Counted from the stretch's first letter, positions 17,968-27,860 are shown. The stretch: 48,271 nt of DNA from Oceanospirillaceae bacterium (GCA_013373085.1 JABXIM010000064.1:1-48271), one strand, 5' to 3'. The notes: generated from the sequence alone by a model not told the origin. Numbers and translations are program-made.

Positions 17968-19878
17968 TTAGCCCGCATGCGGCTCCCCGGCGGCGCTTTC
18001 AAACTCGACGACCCCGCCGGCTGCCTCCAGCAAACATATGCGGACCGGCACGCCTTCGGCGTCGAGCGCCACCAGGCCGATACCGGATCGATTGACCAGC
18101 CGATGCCAACGTTCCTGCCCGGTAGGTCGCCGCGGAGACACCCGCATCGCGCGCCGGCGGGTGAACAGGTTGAGCGGCGAGCGCGGCGCATAGAGCCAGC
18201 GATTGAGGCTGTCGAGCAGATCGAGCAGCCGGTGCGGAAACTCGTTCTTCAGGCCGCTACAGGTAATCTGCCAGATCCGGGGACTGTTCTTGCGAAAGCG
18301 GATCAGCACGTCGTAGACGAAGGAGTAGTGCACGTCGCCGGACAGGATCACGAAGTGACGTGGCGTCTTGGGGTGACGAAATATATTGAGAATGACATGG
18401 GCGGCACCGGGATGCGCCATCCAGTTTTCAGCGTCGACCGCCAGCGCCTGCCCGAAGAAGGTGAAGACCCGCTGGATCGACTCGATCAGCTTGACCCCGA
18501 ATATTGGTGCCGCCGACACCAGCACCACGGCCTCGCGTCCGAGTAACCGCTGCTGCAGCTCGGTCAGCGCCTCCCAGTCCATCAACCCGGAAGGCTTGCC
18601 GGCGCTACGTTCCGACCACCAGCGCTGGGTCCGGGTATCGAGTACCACCAGCGGCGGCTCGGTCGGCAGCGCATAGGACCAGCTCTCGCGCTCAAGCAGG
18701 CGGTCGATCAGCGCGTCCTGCTGCGCGCCACCGGGATCGCGGCTCCAGTTTCCGGCGAGCGCCAGCAACTCCGGATCGAAGCCGTCGGGCTCATTGCCCC
18801 ACCCCTGACAGAGCCAGTACCCCAGCATCGCATTACCGATGATGCGGCGGGAAAACGGATGCCCGTACGCCGCCTGCTCCCACCCCGCCGTCAGATTCCA
18901 GTCATCGGTCACGTCGTGGTCATCGAAGATCATGCTGACCGGCACCTGCGCCATCAGCCGCTGTACCGCCGGCAACCCGGCGGCGAACGACTCCAGCGAC
19001 TTGCGCTCGCGCTCGTACAACGCACGTTGCGCCCCCTCGACGACGGATGCATCCAGCCGGATAAGTGCCCAGAGCTGCGGCGCCCACAACAGCAGATACT
19101 GGCCCAGCACCTCCGCCAGCCCGATCAGGTGGTTGCCGACGGCATGGCCGGTAAAGATCGGGCGCACCGCTCCACCCAGGACGCGGTCACGCCAGCCCCG
19201 CTGCGGACAGGTTTTCGGCAGCAGCCGAGCCCGCCCATAGAGACTGTCGCGATGACCATAGAGTGCCTTGCTGTCGGGAACCGGTGCCTCGCTGAAGCGT
19301 TCGTCGAACAATCCGAGCAGCCTGACCACCTGATGCACCGCCTGCAACATCGGCCCCGCCACGTCGTCGCAGTAGATCTGGTCGCCCGACAGCATCAGCA
19401 GCGCCGGACGCGCCGCATGATCGTCCAGATGCCGCCCGAGCCAGCCATCCGCCCGCACCAGGGCATCGTCGCCCGGAAAGTGCGGCTTGCGGCAGGAGCC
19501 GTGCAGCAACTGGCCGATCCTCGACTTGACCATGACCGACGGACGTGAGCGTCCCGGATAGCACAAACTGGGCATCAGACCGGAGAGCGGTTCGCCATCG
19601 ACCAAAAACTCGTATTCCAGCTCGCAATCGACCGGCAATGGCTGGGGTGGCTGCACATCCAGCAAATGTATCCAGGCCCGCTCGCCGATCCTCACCCGCT
19701 GCAGCGCTTCTCCCGGCTTTAGCTCCAGCCGCCCGATGCAACCGCCACCGTGGCGTTCGAACAGATCCAGCCTCAGCGCCAGCGGCGCCGTTCCCACCAG
19801 CCAGAACACCAGCCGGTTCGCCTCCAGGCGCCGCAACAGGGGCCCCGCCACTACCTTTGGCAACTTCCCGGGGAGCAA
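17968..19878 (-). CDS. PhoD-like metallophosphatase family protein
   Basis: 636-aa protein of the alkaline-phosphatase-D type. Metal-binding motifs are visible in order: LMLSGDQIYCDDVAGPML (about residue 165), MIFDDHDVTDDWNLT (about 315) and FVILSGDVHYSFVYDV (about 510). It lacks a signal peptide or twin-arginine motif at this start, unlike secreted PhoD, so a cytoplasmic role acting on a phosphodiester is possible. The start is TTG 19878, seven bases after GGAGG; a nearby ATG is out of frame. No operon partner is seen, and a repeat-rich gap follows on the 5' side. Confidence 0.87.
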   Translation of the reverse strand: MLPGKLPKVVAGPLLRRLEANRLVFWLVGTAPLALRLDLFERHGGGCIGRLELKPGEALQRVRIGERAWIHLLDVQPPQPLPVDCELEYEFLVDGEPLSGLMPSLCYPGRSRPSVMVKSRIGQLLHGSCRKPHFPGDDALVRADGWLGRHLDDHAARPALLMLSGDQIYCDDVAGPMLQAVHQVVRLLGLFDERFSEAPVPDSKALYGHRDSLYGRARLLPKTCPQRGWRDRVLGGAVRPIFTGHAVGNHLIGLAEVLGQYLLLWAPQLWALIRLDASVVEGAQRALYERERKSLESFAAGLPAVQRLMAQVPVSMIFDDHDVTDDWNLTAGWEQAAYGHPFSRRIIGNAMLGYWLCQGWGNEPDGFDPELLALAGNWSRDPGGAQQDALIDRLLERESWSYALPTEPPLVVLDTRTQRWWSERSAGKPSGLMDWEALTELQQRLLGREAVVLVSAAPIFGVKLIESIQRVFTFFGQALAVDAENWMAHPGAAHVILNIFRHPKTPRHFVILSGDVHYSFVYDVLIRFRKNSPRIWQITCSGLKNEFPHRLLDLLDSLNRWLYAPRSPLNLFTRRRAMRVSPRRPTGQERWHRLVNRSGIGLVALDAEGVPVRICLLEAAGGVVEFESAAGEPHAG

Positions 19879-20251
19879 CAGTCTTCCTCCATGACTACGA
19901 CTTGCCGACAGCTTAACCTAAGCCCCTCACCCTTTGCAGCGGCTGAACAGACTGGCAATCGACATGACGGGGTCTATATCGGCCGCAGGTTGGGTGGAGG
20001 TCGGAACGACCGTAACCCAACACTCATCCTGCCGACGGGCACCGATCGATCTGTACTGCGCTCGTATTGACGGGTTTCGCGATGCCCCAACCTCGCGTTA
20101 AACGGTGAACGCGATGCCAGTGCATCGCTGCACCCATCCTCCTGTCCACCCGGATGATCTCGCAGCAAGACCGGTACCAAAGAAGGGTGGCGCAGCCGTG
20201 CCACAGCGTACTAGTCTGAAGCGTGCCATTCAGTCATGCCGGAGCTTCTCC
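19879..20251. repeat. repeat-rich intergenic region with two dispersed repeat types
   Basis: Between the divergent phosphatase and EamA genes. GTTGGGT (19989-19995) pairs with ACCCAAC (20015-20021), copy 2 of the family also found at 21-53 and 32270-32301. At 20120-20145 the minus strand carries AGGAGGATGGGTGCAGCG, a motif shared with 32136-32150 and 48131-48149. No supported gene lies here; the frames that cross it lack ribosome sites. Confidence 0.65.
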
Positions 20252-21136
20252 ATGCACAGCACTCCCTCAGCCGGACGCCCCGACCTGATCGTACTGGCGC
20301 TACTGGCCTTTGCCGCCAACTCGATCTTCTGCCGTCTCGGCCTGCAAGATGGCGCCATCGACGCCGCAAGTTTCACCGCCATCCGGCTGACAAGCGGCGC
20401 CGTGATGCTGTTACTGCTGCTGACACTGCGGCAGCGCCGACAGCGCGCCTTACTGCAGCTGGCCTGGCGCCCCGCCGCGGCGTTTTGCCTGTTTGCCTAC
20501 GCCATCCTGTTCTCGATCGCCTATCTGCAACTCGCCGCAGGCACCGGCGCATTAATCCTGTTCGGCGCCGTGCAACTGACAATGATTGGCTGGAGCCTGG
20601 CCAACGGCAACCGCCCGTCCGGGCCGGAATGGCTGGGGATAGCGATGGCGGCCGGCGGCCTGCTTTACCTGCTGCTTCCCGGCGCCACCGCACCACCACT
20701 GCTGCCGGCGGCCGCGATGGCATCGGCCGGCGTCGCCTGGGGCGCCTACACCCTGCTCGGACGCGGCAGCCAGGACGCCCTGGCCGGCACGGCCGCCAAC
20801 TTCGTGCTGGCGCTGCCACTGGGTCTGCTGGCGTTATTGCCGATGATCGCGGACGCGCACCTCGAGGCCGACGGAGTGGCCTATGCCATTGCCTCAGGCG
20901 CACTCGCATCCGGATGCGGCTACGCCATCTGGTACCGGGTGCTGCCGACTCTGACGGCGACCGCGGCTGCGACACTGCAGCTGGCGGTGCCGGTGCTGGC
21001 GGCGCTGGGCGGCGTCGCCTTGCTGAGCGAACCGCTGCATCTGCAGCTCATGCTGTCCGGTGCCCTGGTGCTTGGCGGTATCGCACTGGTGATCCGCGCC
21101 GGAGCCAGACGCGCGAGACGTGAGCGCAATGCATGA
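20252..21136 (+). CDS. EamA/DMT-superfamily transporter
   Basis: 294-aa inner-membrane protein with ten hydrophobic helices arranged as two EamA repeats of five. Helix 1 is DLIVLALLAFAANSIFCRLGL, and the second repeat starts about residue 150 (AAAMASAGVAWGAYTLLGRG). DMT family members export amino acids, nucleosides or metabolites; the substrate cannot be predicted. The frame is open 49 codons further upstream into repeat DNA, but ATG 20252 has GGAGCTT seven bases before it and begins the membrane domain. Confidence 0.9.
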   Translation: MHSTPSAGRPDLIVLALLAFAANSIFCRLGLQDGAIDAASFTAIRLTSGAVMLLLLLTLRQRRQRALLQLAWRPAAAFCLFAYAILFSIAYLQLAAGTGALILFGAVQLTMIGWSLANGNRPSGPEWLGIAMAAGGLLYLLLPGATAPPLLPAAAMASAGVAWGAYTLLGRGSQDALAGTAANFVLALPLGLLALLPMIADAHLEADGVAYAIASGALASGCGYAIWYRVLPTLTATAAATLQLAVPVLAALGGVALLSEPLHLQLMLSGALVLGGIALVIRAGARRARRERNA

Positions 21137-21192
21137 CGGCTGGCCGCCCCGCGCAAATTCTGAAATAGCAGCAGTGCATTGTCAGTGACCAC

Positions 21193-21221
21193 AAAAAAAC
21201 AGGGCCACCCGAGGGTGGCCC
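21193..21221 (-). terminator. Rho-independent terminator after the 61-aa gene
   Basis: GGGCCACCC/GGGTGGCCC stem (21202-21221) followed on the minus strand by a seven-T run. It lies 30 bp after the stop of the small gene and between two convergent genes. Confidence 0.88.
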
Positions 21222-21251
21222 TTATGTCGCCGTCAGAAGCTGGACGGATGA

Positions 21252-21437
21252 TCAGTGCAACACGTCATACTTTCTCTGAATTGCCGCCAGTTTGGGTTGA
21301 ATATCCAGCGGTGCGTAACGCATCGCCTGTTCAAACAGCTCCTTGTTGTCGTCGGACAGTCTTTCCTCCTCAGACATGGCAGAGAGCTTGCGCATCGCTT
21401 CGATGAATTTCGGATGGGCCTTGATTTTCGCTTGCAT
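21252..21437 (-). CDS. small hypothetical protein, 61 aa
   Basis: Charged, probably all-helical protein beginning MQAKIKAHPKFIEAMRKLSAMSEEERL and ending IQPKLAAIQRKYDVLH. I do not recognise the family. It is taken as a real gene because a GGGGAAG ribosome site lies five bases before ATG 21437, a strong terminator follows, and its composition is protein-like. The open frame continues 19 codons upstream without a signal. It is followed on the 5' side by the TIGR02647 gene in the same direction, 129 bp away. Confidence 0.75.
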   Translation of the reverse strand: MQAKIKAHPKFIEAMRKLSAMSEEERLSDDNKELFEQAMRYAPLDIQPKLAAIQRKYDVLH

Positions 21438-21566
21438 GAGTCTTCCCCCCGTACTGGATGGCGTGCATTGTGCCGCAGGTGCACAAAAGATCAAGAAGTA
21501 ATGACCCTCCTCTGCGTCCAGCTACAAAAACCGGTGACCGCCGCGTAACAGCCTACTGCAAGCTTG

Positions 21567-21812
21567 CTACAGGAACCTCGGCGATTGCAGGATCGTCAGC
21601 GCCGCCTGGGCGTGCTCAGCCGCCTCCCGTCCAAGATCGGTCAAATAGCCACCATCGACCTGGGTGATCAGACCCTTTTCGTACAGCCTCTGGGTTGCCG
21701 ACACGACTGCGGGGTCGGCATCGTGATGCACCTTGAGGCCCTGCTGCGTCGTCGACAGATTGAAACGGCTCAGCATGCTCAGTTCTTCGACCATCTCGGG
21801 GGTGTAGGGCAT
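21567..21812 (-). CDS. TIGR02647-family protein, putative DNA-binding
   Basis: 81-aa protein MPYTPEMVEELSMLSRFNLSTTQQGLKVHHDADPAVVSATQRLYEKGLITQVDGGYLTDLGREAAEHAQ, matching what I recall of the gammaproteobacterial family TIGR02647 nearly residue for residue. The pattern (helix, helix, then GLITQVDGGYLTDLG as a wing) resembles a small winged helix, hence the putative DNA-binding label; no target is known. ATG 21812 has CAGGAG eleven bases upstream; the frame is open 25 codons further. It is divergent from the LysR gene. Confidence 0.85.
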   Translation of the reverse strand: MPYTPEMVEELSMLSRFNLSTTQQGLKVHHDADPAVVSATQRLYEKGLITQVDGGYLTDLGREAAEHAQAALTILQSPRFL

Positions 21813-21979
21813 GGCGCTAATCAACTCCTGGCTCGATATGTGCTTCAGAATAGAACGGATTCGGGGCACCAGTACAGCAGTTTTCACATCATTTTACGTC
21901 CCCATTTATGATTAACGTGCGGGTGCAGCAAGGCTATACTGAGCATCCACGCAACCGACTCGAGCCAGGGAGAGAAACC

Positions 21980-22891
21980 ATTCGTCGCTTGCCCCCACTT
22001 AACGCCCTTCGCAGCTTCGAAGCCGCGGCCCGCCACGGCAGCTTCAACAAAGCGGCGGACGAGCTGTTCGTGACCCCGTCGGCGGTCAGCCACCAGGTCA
22101 AGACACTGGAGGACTTTCTCGACGTGCGCCTGTTCCTGCGGGAAAAACGCCGGGTCAGTCTCACCTCCGCCGGCGAGCGCTACCTGGCATCGATTCAGCT
22201 CGCGCTCGACGAGATCGACAGCGCCACCCGCCGGCTGATGGCCTCGCCCAACACGGTTGCGGTTACCATCAGCGTGGCGCCGGCATTCATGACACGCTGG
22301 CTGGTGCCGCGCATCGGGCAGTTCCAGGCCGAGCACCCCGATGTGGAGCTGCGTTTGAGCACCCTGGCCAGCGATATCGATTTCGACCACAGCGACACCG
22401 ATATGGCGGTGTACTTCGGCCGCGGCCACTGGCGCAACCTGGAAATGGATCACCTGATGAACATCCGCCTGGTGCCGGTGTGCAGCCCACGACTGCTGGA
22501 AGGCAGCAAGCCGCTCAACAGCCCGGCGGATCTCAAGTACCACACCTTGATCCGGGTGGCGGACCGCCCCGACGAATGGCCGCGCATTCTGCGTCAGTCG
22601 GGCATCAGCGTGTCCGACATAGGCCGCGTGATGTCATTCTCCAGCACCTCGCTGGCGATGTCTGCAGCAATGGAGGATGTCGGCATCGCGCTTGGCGACG
22701 AGAAGCTCATCGAACGCGAAGTGCGCTACGGCCAGCTGGTCAAGCTGTTCGACATGGTGCTGGACAGCGGCAATGCCTTTTACCTTGTCTATCCCAAGGG
22801 CCGGCAGCTGACCTACGGCATGAAAGCCTTTCGCGACTGGGTGCTGGACGCACTGCAACACGACGCGCCGGTCTCCGGCATCAGCGTCTGA
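21980..22891 (+). CDS. LysR-family transcriptional regulator (GcvA-like), ATT start
   Basis: 303-aa regulator: N-terminal winged helix-turn-helix LPPLNALRSFEAAARHGSFNKAADELFVTPSAVSHQVKTLEDFL and a C-terminal effector domain (about 95-300). It is closest in pattern to GcvA (glycine cleavage regulator) and AmpR-type proteins, including VYFGRGHW and NAFYLVYPKGRQ. The start is odd: family proteins begin M-x-RLPPLNALR, and at the Met position there is ATT (21980) with an ideal AGGGAG seven bases upstream. The only in-frame ATG, at 21908, has no ribosome site and would add 24 unrelated residues; TTG 21989 would lie 16 bases from the site. No gcv genes are in the window. Confidence 0.85.
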   Translation: MRRLPPLNALRSFEAAARHGSFNKAADELFVTPSAVSHQVKTLEDFLDVRLFLREKRRVSLTSAGERYLASIQLALDEIDSATRRLMASPNTVAVTISVAPAFMTRWLVPRIGQFQAEHPDVELRLSTLASDIDFDHSDTDMAVYFGRGHWRNLEMDHLMNIRLVPVCSPRLLEGSKPLNSPADLKYHTLIRVADRPDEWPRILRQSGISVSDIGRVMSFSSTSLAMSAAMEDVGIALGDEKLIEREVRYGQLVKLFDMVLDSGNAFYLVYPKGRQLTYGMKAFRDWVLDALQHDAPVSGISV

Positions 22892-22900
22892 ATCGCGATC

Positions 22901-23347
22901 TCAGCCCTGTTCCGGGACGTCGATCGCCGCCATACGGCTGACGCCCTGCTCATTACGGGACTCCAGAAGCAACTGTCCCTGCTCGCGCTCGATGCGCCGG
23001 GCGCCCTGCAGCACCCGCAGTAGCGACTGTTCATGAATCATGATGGTGGGAAAGCAGAGCTTGCGGGTGGTCACCAGCTGCTGCACCTGCAGAGTATCGC
23101 CGTCGAGCCGGTAGCGACCACGGTAACGGTTGCAGCCCGCCATGCCGAACAGTCGCCCATCGGGCCCGAATTCCACGGTGGACTCGATGCTGGCCGGCAG
23201 TGGTTTGCCGGCAATGGTCTCGACTCGCCAGCGTGAACCGGCCAGTCTGTCCGATACGGCAGTATCCTGCAGAGCAGGCTCAGGCGCCAGCGTGGCAGTG
23301 CAACCACCCAGCCAAAGGGCGGCAGCCAGTAATGAAATCCGTTTCAT
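22901..23347 (-). CDS. META-domain lipoprotein (HslJ-like)
   Basis: 148-aa lipoprotein with a signal peptide ending in the lipobox LGGC (Cys16) and one META domain: LAGSRWRVETIAGKPLP, FGPDGRLFGMAGCNRYRGRYRLDGDTLQV and the later ARRIEREQGQLLLESR. META domains occur in HslJ-type envelope stress proteins; a molecular role is not established. ATG 23347 has GGAAACAG just upstream. It is convergent with the LysR gene, 9 bp apart. Confidence 0.9.
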   Translation of the reverse strand: MKRISLLAAALWLGGCTATLAPEPALQDTAVSDRLAGSRWRVETIAGKPLPASIESTVEFGPDGRLFGMAGCNRYRGRYRLDGDTLQVQQLVTTRKLCFPTIMIHEQSLLRVLQGARRIEREQGQLLLESRNEQGVSRMAAIDVPEQG

Positions 23348-23515
23348 CTGTTTCCAGTCCCTGGTCTATACGCTGTCTGATCAGCGTAGCAGCCAATCGC
23401 GGCGCCCGCCGCTCCGGGCCCGATGCGACAGCAGGAACGCCGCTCCCTGCGCTCATGCAAAACCACCGGCGCACCAGTCCCCGCGCGGCCGGGAGCGGGC
23501 AGCGACAGAACATGC

Positions 23516-23542
23516 AAAAAAACGGCGACCCTTGGGTCGCCG
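23516..23542 (-). terminator. Rho-independent terminator after fabV
   Basis: CGGCGACCC/GGGTCGCCG stem followed on the minus strand by seven T residues, 15 bp past the fabV stop. Confidence 0.9.
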
Positions 23543-23557
23543 CTTGTCATCCTTCGA

Positions 23558-24751
23558 TCAGATATCGATCACGTCGAAATCCACCACCGGATCGACATCG
23601 GCATCGTAGTCGACCCCTTCGACGCCAAAGCCGAACAGCTTGAGGAACTCGGCCTTGTAGTTGGCGTAGTCGGTCAGCTCGAACAGGTTCTCGCTGGTCA
23701 CCTGCGGCCAGAGTTCGCGGCACTGGGCCTGGATGTCGTCGCGCAGCTCCCAGTCGTCGAGGCGATAGCGGTTACCGTTGTCGATTTCCGCACCGTCGCC
23801 GTAAAGGCCGGTAGCGAACAGGCGATGCACCTGCTCCATGCAGCCTTCGTGCAGCCCATGCTCCTTCATGATCCGGAACACCATCGACAGATACAGCGGC
23901 ATCACCGGAATGGCGGAGCTGGCCTGGGTGACAACGGACTTGAGTACGGCAACATTGGCATGACCGCCCTTGGCCTGCAGACGACCATTGATTACCCCGG
24001 CGGTGCGGTCGAGATCCTGCTTCGCCTTGCCCAGCGCGCCTTCCCAGTAGATCGGCCAGGTGATATCGGTGCCGATGTAGCTGTAGGCCACCGACTTGCA
24101 GCCCTCGGCCAGTACGCCTGCATCGTCCAGCGCGTTGAGCCAGAGTTCCCAGTCCTCTCCGCCCATCACCTTGACGGTGTCGGCCACTTCCTGCTCGGTC
24201 GCGGGCTCGACTTCGGCTTCGATGATGACGTCACGGTTGGTGTCGATCGCGGTCGAGCGGTAGGGCTTGCCGATCGGCTTCAGCGCCGAGCGCACCACTT
24301 CGCCGGTGTCCGGCAACTTGCGCACCGGCGATGCCAGTGAATAGACCACCAAGTCGATCTGTCCGAGATCTTCCTTGATCAGGTCGATCACCTTCTGCTT
24401 GGCCTCGTGGGAGAATGCGTCGCCGTTGAGGCTCTTGGCATACAGGCCGGCCTCGTGCGCTTCCTTCTGGAATGCCGCAGCGTTGTACCAGCCGGCGGTG
24501 CCGGGCTTGCGTTCGGTAGCGGGCTTTTCGAAGAACACGCCGATGGTGGCCGCGCCGCAACCGAAAGCGGCGGCAATCCGCGAAGACAGGCCGTAGCCGC
24601 TGGATGCCCCGATCACCAGCACGCGCTTGGGACCGTTCTCGATCGGGCCCTGCTGGCGGGTGTACTCGATCTGCTCACGCACGTTCCGGGCGCAGCCGGT
24701 CGGATGGGTGGTGGTACAGATGAATCCGCGGATTTTCGGTTGAATGATCAT
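23558..24751 (-). CDS. fabV: enoyl-ACP/trans-2-enoyl-CoA reductase FabV
   Basis: NADH-dependent enoyl-ACP reductase, the last step of fatty-acid elongation; FabV forms are poorly sensitive to triclosan. The 397-aa protein starts [20 protein letters not shown], has the nucleotide loop [15 protein letters not shown] (47-60), [18 protein letters not shown] and the family active site Y235-x8-K244 ([10 protein letters not shown]). The length is typical. The frame is open 39 codons upstream, but ATG 24751 matches the family start. No fabI is visible in the window, so whether it is the only reductase is not known. Confidence 0.97.
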   Translation of the reverse strand: MIIQPKIRGFICTTTHPTGCARNVREQIEYTRQQGPIENGPKRVLVIGASSGYGLSSRIAAAFGCGAATIGVFFEKPATERKPGTAGWYNAAAFQKEAHEAGLYAKSLNGDAFSHEAKQKVIDLIKEDLGQIDLVVYSLASPVRKLPDTGEVVRSALKPIGKPYRSTAIDTNRDVIIEAEVEPATEQEVADTVKVMGGEDWELWLNALDDAGVLAEGCKSVAYSYIGTDITWPIYWEGALGKAKQDLDRTAGVINGRLQAKGGHANVAVLKSVVTQASSAIPVMPLYLSMVFRIMKEHGLHEGCMEQVHRLFATGLYGDGAEIDNGNRYRLDDWELRDDIQAQCRELWPQVTSENLFELTDYANYKAEFLKLFGFGVEGVDYDADVDPVVDFDVIDI

Positions 24752-24874
24752 GCTCTGCTCAGTCTCGGTCCATTCAGTTCGATGCACAAAGTGTGCGGCA
24801 ACGATACCCGAATTTCCAGCCGGATAACAGTTTGCCGCTGGGCGCCCCGGCACCCCGCGGCAGCGCACCCTGCC

Positions 24875-26230
24875 TCAACGGGTTTTCTGGCGCATGGTCA
24901 CAAATTCCTCGGCGGCGCTCGGGTGGATACCGATGGTGGCATCGAACACCGCCTTGGTGGCGCCGGCCTTGAGCGCCACCGCGATACCCTGAATGATCTC
25001 GCCGGCCTCGGCACCGACCATATGCACGCCCAGCACCCGGTCCGTGTTCTGATCAACAATCATTTTCATCAGCGTGCGCTCGTCGCTGCCGCTGAGCGTG
25101 TGTTTCATGGCGCGGAAGTTGGAAACATAGACGTCGATTTCGCCGTGGCGCTCGCGCGCCTGCTCCTCGGTCAGGCCGACGGTGCCGATATTGGGCTGAC
25201 AGAACACCGCGGTCGGAATCAGTTCGTAATCGACCTCGGCCCGGCCATCACCGTACAGGCTTTGCACCAACGCCATGCCCTCGGCCAGCGCAACCGGCGT
25301 CAGCTGCACGCGGTCGATCACATCGCCGATGGCGTAGACCGACGGCTCGTCCGTCTGCAGTTGGTCGTTGACAACCAGGGCGCCGTTGTCTCGCTGCCGG
25401 ACCGCGACGTTCTCGAGCCCCAGCCCGTCGACATTCGGTACCCGGCCGGTGGCGTACAGTACGCAGTCGACCTCCAGCACCTCGCCATCCAGCAGATAGA
25501 CGGCAAGGCTGCTGTCATCGCGTTTTTCGATGCGCTCGACATCGCTGTTGAAACGCAGATCGACGTGCTTCTTGCGCATTTCGTCGGCGACGAACTCGCG
25601 CACCTCGCGATCGAAACCGCGCAGGAAGAGATCGCGACGATACACCTGATGAGTGGTGGCGCCGAGCCCGGCGAAGATACCGGCGAACTCGACTGCGATA
25701 TAGCCGCCGCCGACCACCAGCACCCGCCGGGGAAAGCGCTCCAGGTCGAACACTTCATTGGAGCTGATCACGTGCTCGCGTCCCGGGAACTCCGGTACGA
25801 AAGGCCAGCCGCCGGTGGCGATGAGGATGCGTTCGGCGCTGTAGTGCTTGTCCCCGACCGCGACGGTATGGGCGTCGACGATGCGGGCCCGTCCTTCGAT
25901 CAGGGTGCAGCCGGAATTCACCAGCAGGTTGCGATAGACACCGTTCAGACGCGCGATTTCGGCCTTCTTGTTGTCGCGCAGCGTGGCCCAGTCAAAGGCC
26001 GGGCGCCCGCTCCGCCAGCCGAAGCCGCGGGCATCATTGAAATCGTCGCCGTAGTGCGAGGCATAGACATACAACTTTTTGGGCACGCAACCAACGTTGA
26101 CGCAGGTACCGCCGAGATAGCGGTCTTCGGCAATCGCCACCCGCACACCCTTAGCCGCCGCCATGCGGCCGGCGCGCACACCGCCGGAGCCGGCCCCGAT
26201 CACGAAAAGATCAAAATCAAACTCAGCCAC
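24875..26230 (-). CDS. gorA: glutathione-disulfide reductase
   Basis: FAD- and NADPH-dependent reduction of oxidised glutathione in the cytoplasm. The 451-aa protein has the FAD loop [12 protein letters not shown], the redox-active disulfide [19 protein letters not shown] (C43, C48), the NAD(P)-binding loop [38 protein letters not shown] and the C-terminal dimer motif [11 protein letters not shown] with the catalytic His. The start is GTG 26230 with GGGAGG five bases upstream. The gene is separated from fabV by 123 bp and from the ABC cluster by 178 bp, which should contain its promoter. Confidence 0.96.
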   Translation of the reverse strand: MAEFDFDLFVIGAGSGGVRAGRMAAAKGVRVAIAEDRYLGGTCVNVGCVPKKLYVYASHYGDDFNDARGFGWRSGRPAFDWATLRDNKKAEIARLNGVYRNLLVNSGCTLIEGRARIVDAHTVAVGDKHYSAERILIATGGWPFVPEFPGREHVISSNEVFDLERFPRRVLVVGGGYIAVEFAGIFAGLGATTHQVYRRDLFLRGFDREVREFVADEMRKKHVDLRFNSDVERIEKRDDSSLAVYLLDGEVLEVDCVLYATGRVPNVDGLGLENVAVRQRDNGALVVNDQLQTDEPSVYAIGDVIDRVQLTPVALAEGMALVQSLYGDGRAEVDYELIPTAVFCQPNIGTVGLTEEQARERHGEIDVYVSNFRAMKHTLSGSDERTLMKMIVDQNTDRVLGVHMVGAEAGEIIQGIAVALKAGATKAVFDATIGIHPSAAEEFVTMRQKTR

Positions 26231-26408
26231 CCTAGCCTCCCTACGGATTCGTCATTTCACGTTGCTGGCGCCGTACTCTAAAGCGTCGCCGAACGTTTGA
26301 CCAATAAAGTGGCTCTACCGTCCGCATTGCATCAGGCTATTGACCCGACTGGTCGGACATTGTCTGCCAAAGCGACGCCGGGAATACCCGCAGCCGGGGC
26401 TGCGGGGC

Positions 26409-27860
26409 TCAACCAAAGGCCGCAGCCAATCCGGCGTGGGAGCGGTCATCCGGGCCCGCTCCATTCCCCCCCGTCAAGGCGATACTCCGATGCACGGTGC
26501 GCGCGATCAGCTCCGGGTCGTGACTGACGATCAGCACCGCACAGCCCTGACATGCCAGTTCGCGTAGCAGCCCGATCACCTCCTGCTGGGTAATGGGATC
26601 CAGGCGCGAGGTCGGCTCGTCGGCGAACAGGAACACGGGCTCCAGCAGCATGACCCTCAGCAGCGCCAGACGCTGCAGCTCGCCACCGGAAACCTCACCG
26701 GGCCGGCGTTCAAGCAGGTCGGGCCGCAACCGCAAACGCTGCATCAACGGCGCGACCCTGGCGGCATCGAGACGGTGACGCCGTACCAGGTCGCGAAGGG
26801 CCGTCCCCAGCGGCAGCGTGCGCGGAAAGGCGCTGGGCGGGTCCTGAAACAGCTTCTGGTAGGCGTGCGGGCGTGCCACCGAGCGTTCCACCCTGCCGCT
26901 ATCGGGCCCGTGCAGGCCCAGCAGCACATCGCCGAGCGACGACTTGCCGCAGCCGCTCGGGCCGGTAATGCCGACGATCTCGCCCGCGCCGACGCGCAGC
27001 GAAAGCCCCTCGATGAGGGAGCGCCCGCCCCGCGACAGGCTGAGGTCCTGCACCTCCAGCAGCGTTTCGGTCCCTGTCTGCGCAGGCGATGTCGTCGCCC
27101 AGCGGCGCGGGTCGGCGGCCAGCAGGCGACGCGTGTAGTCCTGGTGCGGCAATTCGAAAATCACCGCACTCCTGCCCCGTTCGACCAGAGCCCCCTGCCG
27201 GATAACCAGCACTTCACCGCCAAGGCGCTGCGCCAGATCCAGGTCGTGGGTCACCACCATCAGCGAGCCCCCGGCCGCGACTTCCTGCAGCAGCAGTGCC
27301 GCCACTTCGTCACGTCGTTCCGCATCGAGCCCCTTGGTGGGTTCATCGGCGATCAGGATGCGGGCGCCGCCGGCCCGCGCCGCGGCGAACGCGACCCGCT
27401 GCGCCATGCCGCCGGACAACTGGTGCGGATAGCGCCGCGCCGCCCCGGCCAGGCCCAGTGCCGCCAGATCCCGATTCGCTGCCTGCTCGGCGCGAAGCCG
27501 TCCCAGCCCGCGCACCAGACTATGCGACTCCGACACCTGCTGCTGCGCCCGCATCAACGGGTCCAGCGACAACCAGGGCTCCTGCGGCAGCACCGCGATC
27601 TCGCGTCCCCAGAGACGGCGGTGATCCGCCGGACGGGCGGCATCGAGAACAGTATCGCCCAGACAGATGCGACCACGGGCCTTGAGGCCCCTCGGCAGTG
27701 CGCCGGTCAGCGCCTGGCTCAACAGGCTTTTGCCGGAACCGGTCTCGCCCAGCACCACCAGCGGCCGTCCCGGCTCGAGCCGGATGCTGACCGGCTCGAG
27801 CAGGCGCGCCCCATCTGAATCGAAAACGCTAATGTCGTCAGCTTCCAGTCTCGGTGTCAT
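26409..27860 (-). CDS. Opp/Dpp/Nik-type ABC transporter, fused double ATPase
   Basis: 483-aa cytoplasmic energy subunit with two ABC domains in one chain, as in YejF and GsiA. Domain 1: Walker A GETGSGKS (38-45), signature LSGGMAQR (148-155), Walker B ILIADEPT. Domain 2: Walker A GPSGCGKS (300-307), signature VSGGELQR (about 408), Walker B FLFADEPT, then IVSHDPELIA. ATG 27860 overlaps the stop of the upstream permease (ATGA); the longer open frame further upstream runs through that permease and is not used. Last gene of a four-gene operon. Substrate is discussed under the binding protein. Confidence 0.92.
   Translation of the reverse strand: MTPRLEADDISVFDSDGARLLEPVSIRLEPGRPLVVLGETGSGKSLLSQALTGALPRGLKARGRICLGDTVLDAARPADHRRLWGREIAVLPQEPWLSLDPLMRAQQQVSESHSLVRGLGRLRAEQAANRDLAALGLAGAARRYPHQLSGGMAQRVAFAAARAGGARILIADEPTKGLDAERRDEVAALLLQEVAAGGSLMVVTHDLDLAQRLGGEVLVIRQGALVERGRSAVIFELPHQDYTRRLLAADPRRWATTSPAQTGTETLLEVQDLSLSRGGRSLIEGLSLRVGAGEIVGITGPSGCGKSSLGDVLLGLHGPDSGRVERSVARPHAYQKLFQDPPSAFPRTLPLGTALRDLVRRHRLDAARVAPLMQRLRLRPDLLERRPGEVSGGELQRLALLRVMLLEPVFLFADEPTSRLDPITQQEVIGLLRELACQGCAVLIVSHDPELIARTVHRSIALTGGNGAGPDDRSHAGLAAAFG

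Noticed and set aside
24407-26281. 624-codon plus-strand open frame antisense to fabV and gorA
   Set aside because: It spans two certain genes on the other strand and the gap between them; a shadow frame.
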